Below are positions 1 through 5,579 of a stretch of DNA of 15,510 bases, in pieces (within the stretch, counting starts at the first letter, position 1; each line of letters begins with the position of its first letter). The notes below the pieces were generated by a model. The model was not told the origin of the DNA. It saw only the letters and a list, made by a program, of their open reading frames with translations, and did no database searches. This stretch comes from UMGS1470 sp051889215 (GTDB lineage Bacteria; Bacillota; Clostridia; Christensenellales; UBA1242): positions 1 through 15,510 of the forward strand of contig JBJFDC010000022.1 in NCBI GenBank assembly GCA_051889215.1, given 5' to 3'. The position numbers were made by a program, and so were the translations under genes.

Positions 1-200
1 GCGGAGGCGACAACAAAGCCCAACAAGAAAATAAACCCGCCCATTGTTGGAGTGCCCTGCTTGTCCTTGTGGAGTTCGACATAATGTAAAATTGTTTGTT
101 TGAGTTTGAACTTTTGCGAAAGCTTTATGACAACAGGCGCAAAAGCGGCCGACACCAAAAATCCAATCAAAAAACAAAACAGCAAATTATACACTTCCAT
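1..200 (-). CDS. mraY: MraY, phospho-N-acetylmuramoyl-pentapeptide transferase (N-terminal part, cut by window edge)
   Basis: MraY transfers phospho-MurNAc-pentapeptide from UDP to undecaprenyl phosphate at the inner face of the membrane, giving lipid I. Only the first 66 codons are present. They show a first membrane helix (about residues 4-25) followed by the family signature HKDKQGTPTMGG at residues 44-55, which is the conserved first cytoplasmic loop, and then the start of the second helix. The ATG at 200 is preceded by AAGGTGATTA, a good GGTGA ribosome binding site. It lies 23 bases after the murE stop, so it is almost certainly co-transcribed with murE. The rest of the gene, and probably murD, would lie left of the window. 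Confidence 0.96.
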   Translation of the reverse strand, partial: MEVYNLLFCFLIGFLVSAAFAPVVIKLSQKFKLKQTILHYVELHKDKQGTPTMGGFIFLLGFVVAS

Positions 201-201
201 T

Positions 202-227
202 AATCACCTTTATAAATCACCTTTTAT
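202..227 (-). repeat. 13-bp near-perfect tandem duplication carrying two ribosome binding sites before mraY
   Basis: Positions 202-214 and 215-227 are near-identical tandem copies. On the minus strand each holds AAGGTGATT. The proximal copy is the binding site for mraY at normal spacing; the distal copy overlaps the murE stop codon (TAA at 226-224). The distal copy is too far from the ATG to act directly, but could be a standby site or simply a slippage duplication. Confidence 0.6.
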
Positions 228-1660
228 AAAAATTGTTTGACAACCTCGGCATCTTTGAAATGATGTTTTTCTCCTCTTATTTCCATATAATCTTCCGCAC
301 CTTTGCCACATATAATCACAATATCGTGAGGTTTGGCAATCTCCATCGCGTATTTTATCGCCTCAAATCTATCCTCAATTTCAGTGTGATTTTTGCCCAA
401 AAAACCCACTTTTATTTCGTCAATTATATCAAGGGGATTTTCATATCGGGGATTGTCAGATGTCACAATAACTTCATCGCAAAATTTTTCGGCAATTCGC
501 GCCATTTGTGGTCGTTTTTGTTTTTCTCGACCACCTCCGCAACCAAACACACAAATCAGTCTGCCACTTGTCAGTCCACCAACAGTCGCAAGCACGTTCC
601 TCAATCCGTCTGGGGTGTGCGCATAATCAACAACGACATCAAAACCTCGATTTGACGAAAACACATTAAATCTTCCTTCAACTCCCGAAAAAGATGCAAT
701 CGCGTCTTTTGTTTCCTCAAACGAAACGCCCAGCATTGAACAAGCACAAAATGCCGCCATGATGTTTTCGATATTATATTTCCCAACAAGCGGCGAATTT
801 ATTTCAATGACATTGTCCATGAAATTCAAAATGAAATTGCTTCCTCTGACACTCATGACAAGTCCAGCAACAAAACAATCGGCAGGGTTGTTGATTCCAT
901 AAGTTATTTTTGCAAGATTGTTCTCTTTGATATTTTTTCGCAAAATTTCGTCGTCAACATTAATCACGCGACTGAGAACATATGGACTGTTCATAAAATC
1001 GGTTTTGGTCTTTGCATATTTTTCAAAACTTTCAAAATAATCCAAGTGGTCCTCTGTGACGTTTGTCATAACTCCAACTTCAAATATTATGCCCGCAATT
1101 TTTTTTAGTGCAATCGCATGAGCAGAAACCTCCATAACAACACATTCAACACCATCATCTCTCATTTGCATCAACAAACCATGCAAAACATCAGGGTCTG
1201 GTGTCGTCATTTGAAAATTGATGTTATTGCCATTCCAAAAAGCGCCGCTTGTTCCAATTATTCCAGTGTTTTTGCCAGAGTGATTGAGAATATGTGCAAT
1301 GAGAAAAGATGTCGTCGTTTTTCCGTTTGTGCCCGAAACGCCAATAATTTTTAGTTTGTCACAAGCTTTGTCAAAAAAATTTTTGCAGCACAATGCAAAT
1401 GCTTCCCTTGTGTCATCAACAACAATTTGCATGACTGGAAGGTCAAGTTCGTGTTGACAGACCACGGCCTTCGCCCCCTTTTTTATCGCCTCAAAAGCAT
1501 AATCATGGCCGTCGGTGGTTTTTCCCGCAAGGCAAAAGAACACGTCGTCATCTTCAACTTTTTGCGAGTCAAATTTGGGTCGATTAAAAAATTTATCAAT
1601 TGTGGGATTTAAAATTTTTGTTATGCCAATTCCATCAAATAATTTTTCAAATGAAATCAT
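224..1660 (-). CDS. murE: MurE, UDP-MurNAc-L-Ala-D-Glu:meso-diaminopimelate ligase
   Basis: A cytoplasmic Mur ligase of 478 residues, the normal family length. It adds the third stem-peptide residue to UDP-MurNAc-dipeptide using ATP. Visible motifs: P-loop GTNGKTTT (110-117), TTPDPD (152-157), MEVSAHA (176-182), TNVTEDHLD (199-207), the likely carbamylated lysine at K219 (YAKTKTDF), VDYAHTPDGL (344-353), GCGGGREKQKRP (373-384) and DNPR (402-405). DNPR is the recognised marker for meso-diaminopimelate rather than lysine. The C-terminal motif usually written GKGHE reads GKGAE (452-456): the His is lost but the Glu kept. The start is the ATG at 1660, which follows a perfect AGGAGG (1665-1670); an upstream in-frame start at 1726 lacks this and adds no conserved sequence. 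The gene sits 81 bases after the PBP gene. Confidence 0.97.
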   Translation of the reverse strand: MISFEKLFDGIGITKILNPTIDKFFNRPKFDSQKVEDDDVFFCLAGKTTDGHDYAFEAIKKGAKAVVCQHELDLPVMQIVVDDTREAFALCCKNFFDKACDKLKIIGVSGTNGKTTTSFLIAHILNHSGKNTGIIGTSGAFWNGNNINFQMTTPDPDVLHGLLMQMRDDGVECVVMEVSAHAIALKKIAGIIFEVGVMTNVTEDHLDYFESFEKYAKTKTDFMNSPYVLSRVINVDDEILRKNIKENNLAKITYGINNPADCFVAGLVMSVRGSNFILNFMDNVIEINSPLVGKYNIENIMAAFCACSMLGVSFEETKDAIASFSGVEGRFNVFSSNRGFDVVVDYAHTPDGLRNVLATVGGLTSGRLICVFGCGGGREKQKRPQMARIAEKFCDEVIVTSDNPRYENPLDIIDEIKVGFLGKNHTEIEDRFEAIKYAMEIAKPHDIVIICGKGAEDYMEIRGEKHHFKDAEVVKQFL

Positions 1661-1741
1661 GTTGCCTCCTTCAAAAAAGTGTAGCACGATGAAATTATTT
1701 TTGTTGCGGTTCGCAAAATAACTCATAAAACGCGAAAAATT

Positions 1742-3673
1742 TCACTCATTTGCAACGCTAATTTGAATTGTTGAATACTTTTCTAATTTTGTTCCAGTTG
1801 GAGGATATTGACCAACGACCTTTCCGCCCTCACCATCAAGTTCATAATAGAGCCCAATGGACAAAAGTTTTTCACAAGCATCAGCAAGACTCATTCCAAC
1901 AAGAGATGGCATTTCGACATATTCTTTTGGTTTTTGCTCCTCGTCTTGTGGCTTTATGTTTTTTGCTGTGAAAATTCCCGAAAAAATTTCTTTTGCATAT
2001 GGCGCTGCAACAACACTTCCATAATAAACGCCAGAACTTGGTTCGTTGACCAAAAGCAACATTGCATATTCAGGATTGTCCGCCGGATATGTTCCAAAAT
2101 AACTTGAAACATATTTGCCTCTTGCAATCACACCATTTTCGTATTTTTGTGCAGTTCCAGTTTTGCCGCCAATTCTATATCCATCAACAAAAGCTGTTTT
2201 ACCCCGTTTTGTTGCGACATTTTCAAGCAAATTATTGATTAAACTTGAAGTTTTTTGCGAAATCACTCGTGTTTTTGTTGTTCTTGTGTTTTCGAGAACA
2301 ACATTGCCTTGACAATCAGTCGCCGATTTAACAAGATATGGTTGCAAAAGGTCTCCTCCATTAATCGCCGCACAGAACGCGGTTATAATTTGAATTGGAG
2401 TGACGGCAACCGCCTGACCGAACCCAATGCGCGCGAGGTCAACATTTTTGACACTAGACTGTTTCATCAGAATGCCCGAACTTTCGGACGCAATATCAAT
2501 GCCCGTTTTTGAGCCAATTCCAAATTTTTTGAGATATGAATAAAAAGTGTTCGTCCCCATTCTCAACGCAAGGTCCATAAAGACAGAGTTGCAAGAATTT
2601 ATGAATCCGTCAATCAAGTCTTCACTCCCGTGACCGATTGTTTTCCAACATTTGATTTTTTGACCATCAACAATTCTATATCCAGGGTCATAAAATCTGT
2701 CGCTTAAACTTGTTTTGCCTTCTTCCAAAGCCGCAGCAGTTGTCAATATTTTAAACGTTGAGCCGGGCTCATAAACATCAACAACCGCCGTGTTTTTTAC
2801 GGTTGACATGAGCGTGCTGTCGCTTCTGGGAATTTCGTTAAGGTTAAAACTCGGTTTTAGCGCAAGTGCCAAAAGTTCGCCATTTTTTGGATTCATAACA
2901 ATACATGTCACGCTTTTGGGCTTGTGGTCAACAACAATTTGTTCGAGAACTTTTTCAACAATTTGTTGAATGGAAACATCAATCGTGAGTTGCAAATTCA
3001 TTCCAGCAACTGATGGAATATATGATGAAAGCGTGTTGTCAATTTGATGACCCTGCAAATCACTTTGAACATAATATTTCCCGTCAAGTCCCGTGAGCAT
3101 GCTGTTGTAATATTGTTCAACCCCCGCTTGACCGACATTATCAACAGTTGTAAAGCCCAAAATTTGCGTCAACAAATCGCCATAAGGATAATATCTTCCA
3201 ATATTTTCAGACAAATACACGCCTTTGTAGTCACTGTTTAAAATTTTTAGCGCAACATCTTGTTCTATTTGCATTTTTATCAAACTTTCCGAAATCGTTT
3301 TGTCAATCGCTTTTGCATGAACTTTTTCAAACTCCAAACCCAAAAGACTTGCCAAATACGACGAAAGTCCAATCGGATCATTGACCTCCCTGCCCCTCAC
3401 ATACACATCATATGTCGTTTTTGAAACAGCGAGTGTTGCACCATTTGTGTCGTATATTTTCCCGCGCTCGCCAGTTATTGGCAAATCTCTCGTCCACTGG
3501 TCAAACGCTTTTTCTTGAAGCCACTTTCCATCAACCAAACTAACAACCGAAAGGCGAATTAATAATGCACAAAAAAGAAAGGATATCGCAATTGTTAATG
3601 CCGATATCCTCTTTCGTAATGAAAATAATGTGTATTGTTTTTGAATTTTTAATTTGAATTTTGGTTTTTTCAT
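1742..3673 (-). CDS. ftsI: Class B penicillin-binding protein with C-terminal PASTA domain (FtsI/PbpB/SpoVD type)
   Basis: A septal peptidoglycan transpeptidase of 643 residues. It has a short basic cytoplasmic tail, one membrane anchor (about 23-46), a class B dimerisation domain starting with the RGKIYDTNG box (70-78), and the transpeptidase domain with all three active-site motifs: STFK (S305 nucleophile, K308), SCN (360-362) and KTGT (504-507). One PASTA domain fills about 585-643. The start overlaps the stop of the ftsL-like gene by ATGA, so translation is probably coupled. Position between an ftsL-like gene and murE fits either the division enzyme (PbpB) or the sporulation enzyme (SpoVD); both have this architecture. 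With only one such gene in the cluster, the division role is more likely, but sequence alone does not settle it. Confidence 0.93.
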   Translation of the reverse strand: MKKPKFKLKIQKQYTLFSLRKRISALTIAISFLFCALLIRLSVVSLVDGKWLQEKAFDQWTRDLPITGERGKIYDTNGATLAVSKTTYDVYVRGREVNDPIGLSSYLASLLGLEFEKVHAKAIDKTISESLIKMQIEQDVALKILNSDYKGVYLSENIGRYYPYGDLLTQILGFTTVDNVGQAGVEQYYNSMLTGLDGKYYVQSDLQGHQIDNTLSSYIPSVAGMNLQLTIDVSIQQIVEKVLEQIVVDHKPKSVTCIVMNPKNGELLALALKPSFNLNEIPRSDSTLMSTVKNTAVVDVYEPGSTFKILTTAAALEEGKTSLSDRFYDPGYRIVDGQKIKCWKTIGHGSEDLIDGFINSCNSVFMDLALRMGTNTFYSYLKKFGIGSKTGIDIASESSGILMKQSSVKNVDLARIGFGQAVAVTPIQIITAFCAAINGGDLLQPYLVKSATDCQGNVVLENTRTTKTRVISQKTSSLINNLLENVATKRGKTAFVDGYRIGGKTGTAQKYENGVIARGKYVSSYFGTYPADNPEYAMLLLVNEPSSGVYYGSVVAAPYAKEIFSGIFTAKNIKPQDEEQKPKEYVEMPSLVGMSLADACEKLLSIGLYYELDGEGGKVVGQYPPTGTKLEKYSTIQISVANE

Positions 3674-4446
3674 GCCGCCCCAAAAAATTTTCTGATTTTG
3701 TTTACAAATCTATCAAACCAATTCGAACTTTCTGCAATCTCTGTGACATCTTCCAGCTCCTCGGGATAACTCTCGAGATATCTATCCGCCCCAATTTGAA
3801 AACTGTCAACTGGCGCTTTCTTTCCGTCCTCAATAAGGTCGTCAATCTTGCTGATTTTATAAATGTATTTTGCGGTGTTGACTTCAACTTGAGATTGTGC
3901 GGCAGACACTTCGCTTGAGAGTTTTGTGATTTTAACAGCATTATGAATTGCGAGTCCAGAAAACAATGCAATGGCAATGCAGACAGCGATTGAAATGAAT
4001 TTCACACGAAACTTAACCTTTTTTGCTCGTTGTTTGTTTTTGGCTTCATTTTCAATCTGACTTTCTTTCTCTTCATCAACCTGCACCTCGATTTCAGTTT
4101 TTCCAGAAAAAGATGGCGTCGCAACACATTCTTGCACTTGTTCTTCTTGGGCATCAAGTTGAGTTTGTTCCGTCTCTTTTTGAATTTGTTCTGAAACCTC
4201 AACATCAACCTGTGACGCAATTTGCTGCTGTTGATATTTTTCTTCCAAAAGTCTTTGCTTCTGTTCAAAACTCTCCACTCTTTGTCGCGTTAGTTCATCA
4301 ATTCGTGCAAGCAAGTTTTGATTTGGTTTTGGTTCTTCTTTTGTTTTTTCTTTTTGAGCAGAAAAAATGGCGTCAGAATCATCTGCCATTGTCGCCACCC
4401 GCCCATCGCGAAGATCTTGAATCATTTTGTCTTCTGTATTTTTCAT
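3670..4446 (-). CDS. FtsL/DivIC-like bitopic membrane protein with long charged N-terminal region
   Basis: A 258-residue protein placed exactly where ftsL sits in the dcw cluster, between rsmH and the division PBP. About residues 40-145 are rich in Glu, Gln and Lys and look coiled-coil and cytoplasmic. A basic stretch (RAKKVKFRVKF, 140-150) precedes a single membrane helix at about 150-171. About 87 residues follow outside, beginning with a short coiled-coil-like stretch (about 174-205) and ending with an amphipathic segment rich in Phe and basic residues. FtsL proteins are short, poorly conserved and share this topology, so the call rests on position and topology, not on sequence similarity. 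The cytoplasmic part is much longer than usual. Start choice is open: ATG 4446 has no binding site and would have a leader of only a few bases from the promoter at 4458-4486, whereas ATG 4389 is preceded by GGTGG at good spacing and would give 239 residues (MADDSDAIF...). Confidence 0.6.
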   Translation of the reverse strand: MKNTEDKMIQDLRDGRVATMADDSDAIFSAQKEKTKEEPKPNQNLLARIDELTRQRVESFEQKQRLLEEKYQQQQIASQVDVEVSEQIQKETEQTQLDAQEEQVQECVATPSFSGKTEIEVQVDEEKESQIENEAKNKQRAKKVKFRVKFISIAVCIAIALFSGLAIHNAVKITKLSSEVSAAQSQVEVNTAKYIYKISKIDDLIEDGKKAPVDSFQIGADRYLESYPEELEDVTEIAESSNWFDRFVNKIRKFFGAA

Positions 4447-4457
4447 AATATATGATT

Positions 4458-4486
4458 GTTATATCATTTATAAAACAATTTGACAA
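4458..4486 (-). promoter_or_regulatory. Vegetative (sigma-A type) promoter of the ftsL-like/PBP/murE/mraY operon
   Basis: On the minus strand TTGTCA (4486-4481) and TATAAC (4463-4458) are separated by exactly 17 bases, each one mismatch from consensus. Transcription would begin near 4451, about 5 bases before the ATG at 4446. It marks a second transcription entry in the dcw cluster, inside the 190-base gap after rsmH. No terminator with a U-run was seen in that gap, so read-through from rsmH is also possible. Confidence 0.75.
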
Positions 4487-4636
4487 CTTCTTTTTTTCCA
4501 TGCAACAAAAAAACACACTTAATTAGAAAGCGCATCAACAAGTCCCCATCCAAACTCCAATCATCATAGTTCAGAGCACATGCATATTGTGTGGTTTTCA
4601 TGTGGAACAATCAAGACTCTCAATGGTGAAAACAAA

Positions 4637-5566
4637 CTAAATTCGTCTTGCTGCGCGGAGTTTGGCACAAGTTGAACGCGAATTTGTTTTTTGCTCCTCG
4701 GCACTCGCGACCATTGGTTTTTTTGTTATTAAATCAATTTTCTTTTTGTGCCCACATATGCATATTGGAGTTTTTGGTGGACAAATGCACGCCGTCGATT
4801 CTTCACGAAATACATTTTTCACAATTCGGTCTTCAAGGGAATGGAACGACAAGACACATATGACGCCATTTGGCTTCAGGTGTTCAATCAAAAAGCGTAA
4901 AGTTTCTTCCAAGCCCGCCAATTCTCCATTCACCTCAATTCTTATTGCTTGGAAGACTTTTTTTGCACATCCCCCACTTTTGAATACAACTTTTTTGGGC
5001 AAAGCACTTTCAATTATGTCATTGAGTTCTTTTGTCGTCTCAATTTGTTTTTTCAACCTTTCTTCAACAATTTTTTTTGCTATTATTTTTGCGTTTTGCT
5101 CTTCGCCATATTGAAAAAATATTTTAACAAGTTTTTCATATGGATAAAAATTAACGACATCATAGGCGGAAAAAGTTTGCTCGCGATTCATTCGCATATC
5201 AAGCGGACCATCTCTCAAAAAACTAAATCCTCTTTGGGGATTGTCAATCTGATATGAACTGACTCCGAGGTCAATTAGAACTCCGTCCATGTCTGGAAGG
5301 TCATTTTTTGCAAAAATTTCTTGAATATTTTTAAAATCATCATGAATAAGCGTGAAATTTGAAAAATTTTTTAGTTTCTCTTGTGATGCAGCAAGAGCAT
5401 CTTCGTCTTTGTCAATTCCATAGAGATGACCATTTTTCAAATTAGAAATAATGGCGAAGCTATGTCCCGCTCCGCCGATTGTGCAATCAAGATAGTTTCC
5501 GTCACTCTTGATATTCAACAATTCAATTATTTCGTTTTTCAAAATTGGTTCGTGCTTAAATTCCAC
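4637..5566 (-). CDS. rsmH: RsmH (MraW), 16S rRNA cytosine-1402 N4-methyltransferase
   Basis: A SAM-dependent methyltransferase of 309 residues, normal for the family, that N4-methylates C1402 in the decoding centre of 16S rRNA. Visible in order: the opening FKHEPILKNEII (3-14), SAM motif DCTIGGAGHS (27-36), acidic loop IDKDEDAL (51-58), DLGVSSYQID (99-108), RGFSF and GPLDMRM (112-126), FQAIRIEVNGEL (205-216) and SFHSLEDRIVK (240-250). A cysteine-rich stretch CICPPKTPICICG (260-272) precedes the C-terminal AKLRAARRI; the usual NPRSRSAKLR reads NSRSTCAKLR here. The start is a GTG at 5566, chosen because GAGAGG stands just upstream and because homologues begin at this point; a longer form from 5620 would overlap the previous gene. 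The CvpA-like gene ends 13 bases upstream. The stop is TAG. Confidence 0.96.
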   Translation of the reverse strand: MEFKHEPILKNEIIELLNIKSDGNYLDCTIGGAGHSFAIISNLKNGHLYGIDKDEDALAASQEKLKNFSNFTLIHDDFKNIQEIFAKNDLPDMDGVLIDLGVSSYQIDNPQRGFSFLRDGPLDMRMNREQTFSAYDVVNFYPYEKLVKIFFQYGEEQNAKIIAKKIVEERLKKQIETTKELNDIIESALPKKVVFKSGGCAKKVFQAIRIEVNGELAGLEETLRFLIEHLKPNGVICVLSFHSLEDRIVKNVFREESTACICPPKTPICICGHKKKIDLITKKPMVASAEEQKTNSRSTCAKLRAARRI

Positions 5567-5579
5567 TTTTTCCTCTCTG

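Noticed and set aside
4023..4448. Plus-strand frame of 141 residues
   Set aside because: Opposite the coiled-coil part of the ftsL-like gene. Its Phe/Leu/Gln-rich product is a mirror of the Glu/Lys/Gln codons on the other strand.
4464..4601. Open frame of 45 residues on the minus strand between rsmH and the ftsL-like gene (MKTTQYACALNYDD...)
   Set aside because: No ribosome binding site before its ATG, its end covers the operon promoter at 4458-4486, and the product resembles nothing known. Likely chance.
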